From: Egicoccus sp. AB-alg2
GTDB taxonomy: Bacteria; Actinomycetota; Nitriliruptoria; Nitriliruptorales; Nitriliruptoraceae
Length of the DNA stretch: 64,000 nt
Direction: 5' to 3'
Assembly: GCF_041821065.1 (NCBI RefSeq)
Contig: NZ_JBGUAX010000005.1
Span: forward strand, 248,001 to 312,000
Made by a program: the position numbers and the translations under genes. Below are positions 8,838-18,298 of this stretch, piece by piece (position 1 is the stretch's first letter; each line of letters opens with the position of its first letter). Under the pieces are notes generated by a model that searched no databases, was not told the DNA's origin, and saw only the letters and a list, made by a program, of their open reading frames with translations.

Positions 8838-9565
8838 CGCACCCTCCGGAAGCGCACCCAGCTGGCCCGCTGGTCGACCGCCTCGACCTCGTAGCCGGCC
8901 GAGAGCCACGCGGCCGCCTGCGGACTGCGACCGTTGTTCCCCCACCACGCCCGGTGTTGATGGGCGGACGCCGGGAGGGGTGCCCCGAGGAGCTCTTCGA
9001 TGTCTGCGAAGCGCAAGGTGCTGCTCCCGTCGCCGGTCGACTCGAGATGGGTGCGCAGGCCCGCGTAGCGCCTACCTCGTCGGCCAGGACCCGTCCGTCC
9101 AGCCTGGCGCGTTGCGCTCGCGCGCCGCTCTTCCCCAACGACCGGCAAGCGATACCAGGCCAGCTGCTCGATGAGGCCCAGGCCGCGCACCGGTAGCTCT
9201 ACCTCTGCCCCTGCAGCCTCCAGTCCCTCGACGAGACCATGGTCGGTGTACGTCGCACCAGCGTGCACCTCGAAGGTGGTCCGGCTCAGATCGCCAACCT
9301 CTGTGCCAAGCGCCTCGACGACCCCCAGGGACCACCGGCGGCGCTCCACGACCGACACGTCGTTCAAGGTGTGGTCGTACGGCTCCAGCACTTGGTCGGG
9401 GTGCACGAGCCCGTGCAGCGCCGAGAGGACGAACCAGCGGTCGCAATGGCGTTCGGCCGCGGCACGGCGTCCCGAGAACAAGGGCGAGGTGTAGAGATCA
9501 GCGGCACTTGGCGCGCGGTTCAGCTTCGACTTGACGCACCCCACGAGTCCGACCCTCACGGTCAC
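8834..9565 (-). CDS. DUF6884/DUF7662-like protein in McrBC-type operon
   Basis: 243 residues. The N-terminal part (VGLVGCVKSKLN, LYTSPLFSGRR, WFVLSALHGLV) matches DUF6884, a Rossmann-like family that recurs in phage-defence and queuosine-like contexts. The C-terminal 70 residues (YAGLRTHL, HRAWWGNNG, AAWLSAGYEVEAVD) resemble DUF7662, usually a separate small protein. It overlaps the upstream HNH gene by 4 bp and the downstream GIY-YIG-like gene by 4 bp, so all three should be translated together. No catalytic residues can be assigned with confidence. A role in sensing or processing a modified base or nucleotide is a guess. Confidence 0.65.
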   Translation of the reverse strand: MTVRVGLVGCVKSKLNRAPSAADLYTSPLFSGRRAAAERHCDRWFVLSALHGLVHPDQVLEPYDHTLNDVSVVERRRWSLGVVEALGTEVGDLSRTTFEVHAGATYTDHGLVEGLEAAGAEVELPVRGLGLIEQLAWYRLPVVGEERRASATRQAGRTGPGRRGRRYAGLRTHLESTGDGSSTLRFADIEELLGAPLPASAHQHRAWWGNNGRSPQAAAWLSAGYEVEAVDQRASWVRFRRVR

Positions 9566-10722
9566 TCCTCCCCGTATGAACCTCGCTGCTCGGCCGCGAG
9601 GGATGCCGGCTGCAGAAGATCACGCAGCCGGTCCGGGTCGAGCGGCTCGACCTGCCCCGGCGCGGCCCACAACATCGTGCCTGCTGGCTGGTGGAGGTAA
9701 AGGCCACGCGCGCCGCCCGCAGTTCGATCGGGACGGCGCGGCCATGCCAACCGGGTCGACGCCTCCTGCAGCTGCTGATCGTCCCGCGTACCCGGCAGCA
9801 ACCGCTGCCACCACCGTTCCACGTGACCGATCGCGGCCAGCGCAGCCCGCTTGTCGTTGTTGCAGCGGGCATGCGCAACCACGAGGTTGTCGAGCCGATC
9901 GTCGGGCCACCGAGCCCAGGGCAGGAAGTGGTCCACCTCCCAGGTCCCTCGCTCACCGCCGCAGTAGAAGCACGTGCCGTTCTGGAGGGCGAGCAGCGGC
10001 TCACGGACCGCGTGGAGTGACACCCGCTCGCTTCCGAACAGGAACGCTTCAAGTCGCAGCTCGTCGACGTGATCGGGATTGCGTCGCGCGACGTGGCGCA
10101 GCCATTCCCGCTCGACCACGGGTCGCGCCAGCCCCGCGATGGCGATGAGGTGCTGCCCTGCCCCGTCGACGAGGTGCAGCCGGTCGTCGAAGTCGTCGCG
10201 GTGGATCCGTCCAGCGGAGATGCCGTCGTCCCAGCGGACGTCGTAGATGAAGCGGTCCTCCACCGACGTGCCCGAAGCTCCGAACCGCTGCAGCAGCGGG
10301 ATTGGGTAGCGGACGACGGTCGCGACCAACTCCCGCTCGAGTCGACCGACGGCGAGGGGATGAGTTGCTCGCGCGGCGTCGAGCGAGACGTGCTCCGCCA
10401 GCCCCAGCCCACGTCGCAGGTCCCCGATCTTGACCACCAGGTCGCGCTGTCGCGACTGGCGCAACGGTCCCGCCTCGGAGTAGGGACGCGCCTGGCGCCA
10501 GTACAGCTCGAAGACCCGACGCCCCAGGTCACGGCCATGGAGAGATCGAGGTGCGGCGCCATCGGCGGCGGTGCCTTCCACCGTCGCATCGAACAGGGCG
10601 ATCAACAGCGCGTACTTGTACGACGTCGTGAAGCTGCCCGTGTCGAGCAGCGAGAGAAGCTTCTCCGCGAAGGCCAGTGACCCGTCGGTTGCCTGCGGCC
10701 GCGAACTGGGTTGGCGGGCCAT
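9562..10722 (-). CDS. HNH endonuclease in McrBC-type operon
   Basis: 386 residues from ATG 10722. The HNH/treble-clef motif is complete: C251-x2-C254, VDH at 263-265, N279 and HARC at 284-287 followed by NND. The N-terminal 240 residues are helical with no recognised domain, though FTTSYKYALLIAL and a DLVVKIGDLRR segment recur in HNH proteins of restriction clusters. The start overlaps the McrC stop by one base (TGATG), a translational-coupling junction. Classical McrBC has no HNH subunit, so this is an added nuclease. Confidence 0.85.
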   Translation of the reverse strand: MARQPSSRPQATDGSLAFAEKLLSLLDTGSFTTSYKYALLIALFDATVEGTAADGAAPRSLHGRDLGRRVFELYWRQARPYSEAGPLRQSRQRDLVVKIGDLRRGLGLAEHVSLDAARATHPLAVGRLERELVATVVRYPIPLLQRFGASGTSVEDRFIYDVRWDDGISAGRIHRDDFDDRLHLVDGAGQHLIAIAGLARPVVEREWLRHVARRNPDHVDELRLEAFLFGSERVSLHAVREPLLALQNGTCFYCGGERGTWEVDHFLPWARWPDDRLDNLVVAHARCNNDKRAALAAIGHVERWWQRLLPGTRDDQQLQEASTRLAWPRRPDRTAGGARGLYLHQPAGTMLWAAPGQVEPLDPDRLRDLLQPASLAAEQRGSYGEE

Positions 10723-11909
10723 CAGCGCACCGCCGTGGTCAGCTGTTGGATGCGACTCGCCAGGTCGGCGACCGAGGCCAGGATGTCCGCAGGCTGCCCC
10801 GACAGGTCCAGCCATGCCACGTGGAGCGAGCGCCCCAACTCCACGACCTCATGGTGTCCGGGTTCGCCCTCACCCGCGGCGTACACGAGGAGCCCCCTCT
10901 CGAGCCCGAGCGTGACGACGTAGGCGAGCAGCTGATACAGGTCGGCATGACGGCCATCACGGTCGCGCAGTGCCTTGTACTTCGCGTCGGCGACGAAGAC
11001 GGGACGCTGTCCCTCGAGCCAGGTCAGGTCTGGCTTCATGGCGACCCGCCGATCGCGGTCGAGGTGGATCCGGCGCTCGTGGACGATCGACGTCCGCGGC
11101 ATGGCCTCGACCAACGCGGTGAAGAGGAAATGCTCGAAGACGGCGTTCATGTCGACGAGGAACGACCCTGCTTCCCGGCGCGCGCCACCCAACTCGACGC
11201 TGGTCGTCGACAGCACCAGCTTCGAGAGCTCGACGGCCGTCCGGTAGTGGCGGTTGAGCCGTGTGAAGCGGATCGCTGGGAGCCGCCGCACGTCGTACGA
11301 CGCGAACGGCACGTCATCGAGGTGCGCGAGAACGCCAGCCAGCCGGTCACGGATCGTTCGGCCTCGCAGCGGTAGTCGAGCAACGCGGACAGCGGCGGCA
11401 TCGAGCAGGCGATTCTCCTCGATGTCGGTGGTGAACTCGTCGTACGTCACCTCGACGGGAGGCACGAGGCCGTGTCGCGTCCGAACTTGGTCACCGATGC
11501 GGATCCGGCCACGGACAGTCGGGAGCGCCTCCTCACGCCGCTGATAGCCCTGCAGGGGGCCGCGGCGGAGGGCCTGCTGGGCGCCGGAAAGCCACAGAAG
11601 CGCCATGGCCTCGACCAGGGTCGCTCGTTCGTCGAGTCCAACGCGCTGCTCGTGCCAGCGCACCGGATCGAGCGCATACGACACCAGGAAAAGCACCCGA
11701 TCGAGCGGGATCTTCGGACGCAGATCCACCTGCAAGCCGTCGACGACCAGCGTGCCCACGGTGGACCCGGGGGTCAGGTCGTACGCGCCGCTCTGCCCGG
11801 GTGTGGGCCGGACGTCGACCCCGCCGAGCGTCGACAGAGCGTCACGCTGTGTCGTGGACAGCTCGACGCCCGGCTCGCGCCGGTACTCACGAAGCGTCAG
11901 ACGCCGCAT
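10722..11909 (-). CDS. mcrC: McrC-family restriction nuclease subunit
   Basis: 395 residues, typical for McrC. An N-terminal beta-rich domain (1-90) precedes helices, the family-specific YDEFTTDIEENRLL near 156-169 and the PD-(D/E)XK site KPD (D294) ... ADAKYK (D308, K310). McrC is the nuclease partner of the McrB AAA+ motor in type IV restriction of modified DNA. The gene overlaps mcrB by 23 bp and the HNH gene by 1 bp. I consider the assignment safe; the modification recognised cannot be read from it. Confidence 0.93.
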   Translation of the reverse strand: MRRLTLREYRREPGVELSTTQRDALSTLGGVDVRPTPGQSGAYDLTPGSTVGTLVVDGLQVDLRPKIPLDRVLFLVSYALDPVRWHEQRVGLDERATLVEAMALLWLSGAQQALRRGPLQGYQRREEALPTVRGRIRIGDQVRTRHGLVPPVEVTYDEFTTDIEENRLLDAAAVRVARLPLRGRTIRDRLAGVLAHLDDVPFASYDVRRLPAIRFTRLNRHYRTAVELSKLVLSTTSVELGGARREAGSFLVDMNAVFEHFLFTALVEAMPRTSIVHERRIHLDRDRRVAMKPDLTWLEGQRPVFVADAKYKALRDRDGRHADLYQLLAYVVTLGLERGLLVYAAGEGEPGHHEVVELGRSLHVAWLDLSGQPADILASVADLASRIQQLTTAVR

Positions 11910-14256
11910 CGACCTCGCCTTCGACCGTCGCCCGGAGCGCCCGCGTCAGCTCATCGAGCCCGAATTCGTCAAGCCGCTCGGGCTCCCCGAAGAGCTGCTC
12001 CTCGAGGTACGGCAGGATGCTGTAGCGCCAGGCGATCCGGACCGACTCGTCGGTCAGACCCTCCTTGCGGAGGAAGTGGCTGGGACCGATGGCGGCATGC
12101 CGGTCACCGAGTCGCCGGTTCGCCTCGTCGACGAGGTCGGCCACCCAACTCATATGCGACGCGTTGTCGGCGATCCACCGCCGCAGCAGACCACTGACCG
12201 GCTCCTCGTCGGTCATGAACGGCACGAAGTAGAACCGCCGCCGCAGCGCCGCGTCGACCAGCGCGATGGAGCGGTCGGCGGTGTTCATGGTGCCGATGAC
12301 GTAGAGGTTGTCGGGAAGGCGGAACGGTTCGCTGGAGTACTGGAGCGAGAGCTTGCTGCCGCGGTACTCGAGCAGGAAGTACAGCTCTCCGAACACCTTG
12401 GCCACGTTGCCGCGGTTGAGTTCGTCGATGATGAGCACGTGCGGCACGTCGGCGTGTTCGATAGCCCGTTTCGCCAGCCGCTTTAGCGGTCCGTCCACGA
12501 GCCGGAACCCGCCTCGCTCGGGGTCAGGCCGATAGCCCTCCACGAAGTCCTCGTACGAGTAGGACGGGTGGAACTGCACGATCTCGACGTGCCCGTCGGT
12601 GCCGGCCATTGCCTCCGCGAGGCGCTGGGCCACGTACGTCTTTCCCGTCCCGGGAGGCCCGTAGAAGATGACCTGCGGCTTCATCCCGAGCAGCTGCCTC
12701 ACGTGCGGGAGGAACCGGTCACCGAGGTAGAGCCGCTCGGAGAGCGCGGCGAGGTCGCCCCGCGGCCGCGGGTCGTCGACGGGCGTCGTCGTCTCTTCGT
12801 CCCCCTCCTCGTCGATGGCTTCCCCGCGCCAGCGAGCGAACGCGCGTCGGTCGACGTCGTCCCACTCCTGCGGCGGGTCGTCGTTCACCAGCGTGTAGAG
12901 CAGCGATTGCGCATCGAGGCGGTCTCGTAGCTCCAGGCCTCGGGCTGCCGCCTCCTCTACGAAGCGGTCGAGGAAGGCGAGCGCCTGCTCGTAGACGCCC
13001 ACCGGGTCGTCCGCGATCGGGGATGGCCCGTCGTCGGTGAGCTCGTACGCCTTGTGGTACGGGGTCATCTGATACGGCGGCAATTGCTCTGGATCCCCGG
13101 TGAACACGGCAAACGCGAGCACCCGTGCCCGCGAGTGCAGCCCTGGGACGATGTCGTCCGGGAGGAGTTCCAGGAAGCCGCGCGCCCGCGCTAGCGGCGG
13201 TTCGTCCGGGTCCGTCGCGGCCCGGAGAGCTTCCAGCGCTGCTTCCGGTGCTCGCTCCATCCAGTTGCGCAGGTGCACCTTGTTCATGGGCGGCAGCAGG
13301 TTGTTCTTGCTCGAGCGCAGCGCCGCCTTCAACTCCTCGACCCGGCCGGACTCGACCGCCAGCCTCATCCGCTCGGCGATCTCGAACTTGTAGTCGCGCT
13401 CCCACCCGTCGTAGTTCGGCAGCTTGTAAAACCGTGCCGCCCAGGTGATGGTGCGACCCCATGGCGTGGTGTCCGGCTGCCACTGGCTGACGAGCGCCGG
13501 CTGGTAGAAGTCCAGCTCCGGCCCGAACTCGGGCTCCAGGCCAGCGCGAATGTCGAGCAGCTGCCGGTCCTCGTCGTCCTGCTCCGTGGTGACCAGCTCA
13601 GCGAACCGCTTGACGATCTGCCGCTTCGCCTTCCCGACGATGACACGCTCGAACGTGTCGGGATGCACCAGGTGGAGCAGTGCATTGCGCATCAACAAGC
13701 CGCCGTGCGGTTCCACGGAGAGCGCGAAGCGCTTGAACTCCCAGGGATCCGCGAGGGTCCGCTGCCTCGCCTCTGCGGCGAGTGCCTTCCAGGCGCGCAC
13801 GAACTCGGTGAGGAACCCGATCTGGGCGTGTCGCATCTGGTTGAAGCCCTGGCCGGGATGCACGAACCCGTCGGCCATGACCTCCCGGAGTTCGTCGGGG
13901 ACCTCGGCCCCGTCGGCGTCCTTCTCAAGCAGGCGCTCGATCAGCTCGAGCTTCTTCGATCTCCCGACGGCGCGTTCGGACACGATCAGGAAGTGGACGA
14001 ACACGAGCTCGGCCGCGAACTGCCAGCAGGCGGCCGTACCGCCAGCGAGCTGGTCCAGGAGGTTCGACTCGAACGACCCACCGTCCGGGCTCGGTGCCTG
14101 GACGTGCAGCTGATGGAACTCGTCGATCACGTCCGGAGCCCAGATCGACCGCTCCGGCGTGAACAAGGAGCTGTCCTGGCGCAGGGCGACCTCGACCCAG
14201 CGCTGGACCATGTCGTACACGCGGTCAGCTGCCTCGCTCTGAATCCTTGCCACCAA
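11887..14256 (-). CDS. mcrB: McrB-family AAA+ motor
   Basis: 789 residues. The C-terminal 280 residues are the AAA+ module: Walker A GPPGTGKT at 533-540, Walker B LIIDELNRG near 607-615 and the McrB signature MNTADRS at 657-663, followed by an arginine-finger region DAALRRRFYFV. The N-terminal 500 residues are unusually long and contain no DNA-reader domain I recognise (no EVE, YTH or SRA signature seen). They include an HLRNWMERAP helix block and an acidic linker. It heads the five-gene operon, so it is probably the sensor and translocating motor that feeds DNA to McrC and perhaps to the HNH and GIY-YIG-like subunits. Confidence 0.92.
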   Translation of the reverse strand: MVARIQSEAADRVYDMVQRWVEVALRQDSSLFTPERSIWAPDVIDEFHQLHVQAPSPDGGSFESNLLDQLAGGTAACWQFAAELVFVHFLIVSERAVGRSKKLELIERLLEKDADGAEVPDELREVMADGFVHPGQGFNQMRHAQIGFLTEFVRAWKALAAEARQRTLADPWEFKRFALSVEPHGGLLMRNALLHLVHPDTFERVIVGKAKRQIVKRFAELVTTEQDDEDRQLLDIRAGLEPEFGPELDFYQPALVSQWQPDTTPWGRTITWAARFYKLPNYDGWERDYKFEIAERMRLAVESGRVEELKAALRSSKNNLLPPMNKVHLRNWMERAPEAALEALRAATDPDEPPLARARGFLELLPDDIVPGLHSRARVLAFAVFTGDPEQLPPYQMTPYHKAYELTDDGPSPIADDPVGVYEQALAFLDRFVEEAAARGLELRDRLDAQSLLYTLVNDDPPQEWDDVDRRAFARWRGEAIDEEGDEETTTPVDDPRPRGDLAALSERLYLGDRFLPHVRQLLGMKPQVIFYGPPGTGKTYVAQRLAEAMAGTDGHVEIVQFHPSYSYEDFVEGYRPDPERGGFRLVDGPLKRLAKRAIEHADVPHVLIIDELNRGNVAKVFGELYFLLEYRGSKLSLQYSSEPFRLPDNLYVIGTMNTADRSIALVDAALRRRFYFVPFMTDEEPVSGLLRRWIADNASHMSWVADLVDEANRRLGDRHAAIGPSHFLRKEGLTDESVRIAWRYSILPYLEEQLFGEPERLDEFGLDELTRALRATVEGEVDAASDAS

Positions 14257-14397
14257 GCCCTCCGTCTCGCGTCCTCCGCAACCCTAGGTCGGTAGATCAG
14301 GAGAGCCCGGCAAGGTCCGGCCGACGCCGCGTACTCGCGTGGTCACCGTTTAGGCCTGCTGCCTTGGTGCCGATGTTGTCCCGAAAGGGGTACGGGG

Positions 14398-16506
14398 ATG
14401 ACCGCAGGACATTCCGCCGGGGCCGAGTCTCGTCGCCAGTTGGCACTCGCGGATGCGCACCACCGCGCCGCTGCCGAGGCTCGTGCCGCGGCGAAGCGGT
14501 TCGGGATCGCCGAGGAGACCGAGCGCCGGACCGCAGCCGTGCTCGCCCCGCTGTCCGGGGTCGGCTATCACCTGCTCGCAGACCGGCGCTGGCCGGGTAG
14601 CCAGCGCGCCCAGGTCGACCTCGTAGTAGTGGGACCAGGTGGCGTCTTCATCGTGGACACCAAGGCCTGGGCGGATGTGGCGATCACCGGCGACCGCATC
14701 TTCCGTGGCCAGGAAGACGCGACCGACAGCCTCGCGGCACTGGAAGGCCTGGGTGCGCTCACCGAGGAGGAACTGGTCGAGGTCGGCCTCGCGCCAGGTG
14801 AGGTGCGGCCCGTCGTCGTGCTTGCAGGCCGACAGGGCATCGACGAGCGGGTCGGACGTGTCCGTGTCGTCGGTGAGAAAGACGTCCTGCGACACATCGC
14901 CGCTCACGGCAACCGGCTCACGCCTGCGCAGGTCGACGTCGTCCTCGGGCGGGCGCTGACGTTCTTCCCGCAGCTGAACGCGCCTGCGCCGGTGACGGCC
15001 GTAGTGGAGGAACCGATCCTGAGCCCGCCGGCACCCCCGACGGTGGCGACGCTGACGACGCCGCAGGCCACGCAGGACGCGCTGCTGAGCGACGACGAGG
15101 TGCAGTCCGCACTGCTCGAAGGGATCCTCGCCAGCCCGATCGAGGACTGGATGTCCTTCCTGCACCCCAACCAGGCCAAGCTGGTCCGGCGGAGCTTCAA
15201 CGGGCCCTGCCGGGTGCGTGGGGCCGCGGGAACCGGGAAGACGGTCGTAGGTCTGCACCGCGCCGCGTACCTGGCTCGAAGCCGGCCCGGCAAGGTGCTG
15301 GTCACGACGTTCGTCAAGACGCTGCCCGCGGTGATGCAACAGCTCCTGCTGCGGCTGGCGCCGGATGTCGCCGACCGTGTCGAGTTCTGCGGTGTGCACG
15401 GGTTCGCGAAGAACCTTCTCGTGAGCCGCGGTGTCCACCACCGCATCAACCCGAAGCAGGCCGACGAGGCGTTCGATGAGGTCTGGACGCGGGTGCCGGA
15501 CGCGAGTCCACTCAAGACCTCTACCGCAGAGGCCGCGTACTGGCGGGAGGAGATCGACTACGTCCTCAAGGGACGCGGCATCTCTCGCTGGGAGACCTAC
15601 GCGGAGCTCGACCGAACCGGACGACGTCGCCGGATGAGTGTCGACCAGCGGCGCGCGGTCTGGGAGCTGTATTCGGCCTACAACGCCGAGCTGCGTCGTC
15701 GGCGCATCCACGACTTCGCCGACGTGATCCTGCTCGCGGAGGCGGAACTGCAGCGGCAGCCGCTGGAGCAGCCGTACTCGGCGGTGATCGTCGACGAGGC
15801 ACAGGATCTCAGCTGCGCGATGATCCGGATGCTGCACGCGCTCGTGGGTGACGCGCCGGACGGCCTGACCCTGATCGGTGACGGGCAGCAGTCGATCTAC
15901 CCGGGCGGCTACACGCTCGGCGAGGCCGGCATCAGCCTGGCCGGCCGCGGGGTGGTCATGGACGTCAACTACCGGAACACCGCGCAGATCCTTGACTTCG
16001 CCTCCAGGATGGTTGCGGGCGACGAGTTCGCCGACATCGAGGGCGCCGTCGCGCGCGGTGATGCGCCACACGTCATCGCACGGGAAGGGCCCGAACCCGT
16101 CGTGGAGACGTTCCGCAGCCGCGAGGACCGCGACCAACGGATGGTGGAACGGGCGCGAGCGGTGCTGCGCGAGGTCGGGACGAAGCAGGGTGACCTCGGC
16201 GTGCTCTGCGTCACACGCAGAGGCGCGTTCAGGGCCGCGAAAGAACTTCGTCGCGCCGGCGCGACGGTGGTCATGCTCGAGGAATACACCGGCGCGCCCG
16301 TGGATGCCATCAAGGTAGGCACCATCAAGCGCGCGAAGGGGCTCGAGTTCAAGCAGGTACTCCTCCCCGACGTGCAGGCCCATCAGCTCGGCGAAGCGCA
16401 GCCGCCCGCCGACGGCGCAGAGCGCGAACGGTGGGAGCGTCTACGCAGAGAGCTGTACGTCGCGATGACCCGCGCACGCGACGGCCTCTGGGTCGGCGTG
16501 ATCTGA
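14398..16506 (+). CDS. NERD nuclease-UvrD/SF1 helicase fusion
   Basis: 702 residues from ATG 14398 with AAAGGGG upstream. The N-terminal NERD domain has AQVDLVVVGP (D74) and IVDTKAW, where aspartate 87 stands for the usual glutamate before K89. A proline-rich linker follows. The SF1 helicase has Walker A GAAGTGKT at 275-282, VIVDEAQD at 463-470, GDGQQSIYPGGYT, VNYRN, and C-terminal TIKRAKGLEF plus YVAMTRARDGL. Such fusions resemble effectors such as the Nhi-type nuclease-helicase of anti-phage defence. It is divergent from mcrB across 141 bp, so a shared regulatory region is plausible. Confidence 0.88.
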   Translation: MTAGHSAGAESRRQLALADAHHRAAAEARAAAKRFGIAEETERRTAAVLAPLSGVGYHLLADRRWPGSQRAQVDLVVVGPGGVFIVDTKAWADVAITGDRIFRGQEDATDSLAALEGLGALTEEELVEVGLAPGEVRPVVVLAGRQGIDERVGRVRVVGEKDVLRHIAAHGNRLTPAQVDVVLGRALTFFPQLNAPAPVTAVVEEPILSPPAPPTVATLTTPQATQDALLSDDEVQSALLEGILASPIEDWMSFLHPNQAKLVRRSFNGPCRVRGAAGTGKTVVGLHRAAYLARSRPGKVLVTTFVKTLPAVMQQLLLRLAPDVADRVEFCGVHGFAKNLLVSRGVHHRINPKQADEAFDEVWTRVPDASPLKTSTAEAAYWREEIDYVLKGRGISRWETYAELDRTGRRRRMSVDQRRAVWELYSAYNAELRRRRIHDFADVILLAEAELQRQPLEQPYSAVIVDEAQDLSCAMIRMLHALVGDAPDGLTLIGDGQQSIYPGGYTLGEAGISLAGRGVVMDVNYRNTAQILDFASRMVAGDEFADIEGAVARGDAPHVIAREGPEPVVETFRSREDRDQRMVERARAVLREVGTKQGDLGVLCVTRRGAFRAAKELRRAGATVVMLEEYTGAPVDAIKVGTIKRAKGLEFKQVLLPDVQAHQLGEAQPPADGAERERWERLRRELYVAMTRARDGLWVGVI

Positions 16507-16600
16507 CGAGCGCCGCCGGATCGGCAGCACCGGAGCAACCGAGGTCAGGTACCGTCGCTACACCGGTGCCGGAGCCCAGCCTCGTGCTAGCTCCGTGACC

Positions 16601-17599
16601 CTAGCCGGCTTCAAGGTCCTCCGTCGTACCTACTGCGGGATCGACTAGCTGCCGGCTGTTCACATACCTCTGGTGCAATGTCCAAGCCCAGGGACGGCCG
16701 CTTGCTGCCCGCTTCGTGTTGAGGATTGGGCGCTCGAGTATCAAGGTGGTCTGAGACTCCGCCGGCGTGAGCAGGAACACCTGGTACGACTCACTGGCCT
16801 GGCGTGCGCCCTCACCGACGAAGGCCTCGATGACACTCGCCATGCGCTGGTCGAACGGGTCGTCCGACGTGCGCCGACGCTCAACCTCATCAGGGCCGAA
16901 GGGCACGCCATCCTCGCGGTACAGGATGCGCGCAACCTCACGCTGTATCGCGCCGCTCGCGTAGAAGCCGAGGTATGTCAGTCCCTCCCGGAAGCTGCGG
17001 CCAGGCTGACATATGTAGGCCGCATGGTTGAGGTACTCGCCGTAGGCGACACGAGCGGCAACCACGACGACGTCATCGTGGTCTAGGAGCCCGTCGTCGA
17101 CGATGAGCGCCTGCAGTTCGCGGAGCAAGAACTCGGTGCGCTCGGAGATAACCTGATCCGATCCCTCGAGGACCAGCCCAATCGCATCGTGAAGCGATGC
17201 GAACGAGAACCACACGACGCGCGTGTCATTCAGCTCAGCCACGACCGCAGGCTCGACCGCATCCGGCGTGACCACGAAGAGTCGCTCGTCCTGATCGTCA
17301 TCGGTCAGGCTGTGCAGGTGCTGGTCCAACTGCCGCCGGCTGACGGCGTCAGGGACGGTCTTGACCTCGAACCAGTACGAGAACCGAGCGGAGATCCGGC
17401 CATCTGGAACGGACGCACCGCGACCCGGCGGCTGGTTGACGAAGCTGACGAGTTGCAGCGACGACTCCCCAGTGGCGGCTGTGAGCAGCTCTTCGAGCAG
17501 CGACAAGTCGATGCGCTCGAACACGGCCAGCATCGATGAGGTGACTCGGTTCTCGCCCTGCCGGTACGTCGAGAACAGCGGATTCTTCGCCACGTCCAC
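16601..17599 (-). CDS. Putative PD-(D/E)XK nuclease, island gene
   Basis: 332 residues from GTG 17599 with GGAGGAG upstream. The first 100 residues show PDGRI (D66), WFEVKT (E78, K80) and a RRQLDQHLH helix, a D...ExK...Q nuclease pattern. The starting segment (ENRVTSSMLAVFERID) also occurs in nuclease-like proteins of defence islands. The middle and C-terminal parts (ILYREDGVPFGPDEVERR) are unrecognised. It converges on the NERD helicase. Specificity and partner are unknown. Confidence 0.6.
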   Translation of the reverse strand: MDVAKNPLFSTYRQGENRVTSSMLAVFERIDLSLLEELLTAATGESSLQLVSFVNQPPGRGASVPDGRISARFSYWFEVKTVPDAVSRRQLDQHLHSLTDDDQDERLFVVTPDAVEPAVVAELNDTRVVWFSFASLHDAIGLVLEGSDQVISERTEFLLRELQALIVDDGLLDHDDVVVVAARVAYGEYLNHAAYICQPGRSFREGLTYLGFYASGAIQREVARILYREDGVPFGPDEVERRRTSDDPFDQRMASVIEAFVGEGARQASESYQVFLLTPAESQTTLILERPILNTKRAASGRPWAWTLHQRYVNSRQLVDPAVGTTEDLEAG

Positions 17600-17902
17600 G
17601 CTCCTCCACCGCGCGCCACGAACCTAGGCGATCGCTGCAACCCAGTCACCGGATTCGTTCGCGACGACGCCGCGCGGTCCGACGCCGGGGTACCCCCAGC
17701 GCCTGCGCAGAAGACGTGATCAGTGACGCAGTCGCCACCCTTGGCGCTGCCGCCACCGGCCCCACTCGATACACGATCGAATGGCATCGAGTGCTGCGAC
17801 GTAGCGTGATTCGGGTGGCACGACCCGAAGCCTCAGGTCGGGGGCGGCGACCCCGCTGATCGTCCGCTCCGGCTCGTGATCGAACTGTTCCGACCACGAG
17901 CG
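17600..17902. other. Intergenic stretch without a recognised gene
   Basis: 303 bp between the upstream end of the nuclease gene and the 3' end of vapC. A minus-strand frame at 17646-17906 is Arg-rich and shows no motif. I see no clear hairpin or repeat. Confidence 0.4.
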
Positions 17903-18298
17903 TCAACCCACGACCTCGATGCGGGCGCGGTGGCCAGGTGCTGCTGCGAGGCGTGCGTCGAGGGTCAGCAGCGGCGCGTCGAGCACCTCGGCCAGAGCGA
18001 CATAGACGCCGTCGTACGCGGTCAGGTTGTCACGCAGCCGCCAGACCACCGGAAGCAACACGTCATGTGGATGGCGAACCAGGTCCAGGTCGGCGAGGTC
18101 GTCGAGCGCCTGACGGCTGCGTTCCTCCCTTACCGCGCCAGCTGGCGTCAGCCGCCGAAGCACCTGCGCCACCTCAACATCGACGAAATGCGGCGCATGC
18201 AGCGTCTCGTCCTGGCGCGACAGCCGAGCCTCGACCGCCTCCGCCCGTGGAAGTCGCAGCAGCCACTCCACGATGGCCGAGGAGTCGACCACGATCAT
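17903..18298 (-). CDS. vapC: VapC-type PIN-domain ribonuclease toxin
   Basis: 131 residues with the full PIN acidic set: D5 in VVDSSAIVEW, E42, D96 in TAYDGVYVALAE and D114 in LLTLDARL. PIN toxins cleave RNA with bound Mg2+ and are neutralised by a tightly bound antitoxin. The gene overlaps the antitoxin gene by 4 bp (18295-18298), the usual operon order with antitoxin first. The cleaved RNA cannot be inferred. Confidence 0.88.
   Translation of the reverse strand: MIVVDSSAIVEWLLRLPRAEAVEARLSRQDETLHAPHFVDVEVAQVLRRLTPAGAVREERSRQALDDLADLDLVRHPHDVLLPVVWRLRDNLTAYDGVYVALAEVLDAPLLTLDARLAAAPGHRARIEVVG

Noticed and set aside
17646-17906. Arg-rich 86-codon minus-strand frame
   Set aside because: No motif and no ribosome binding site; probably noncoding.
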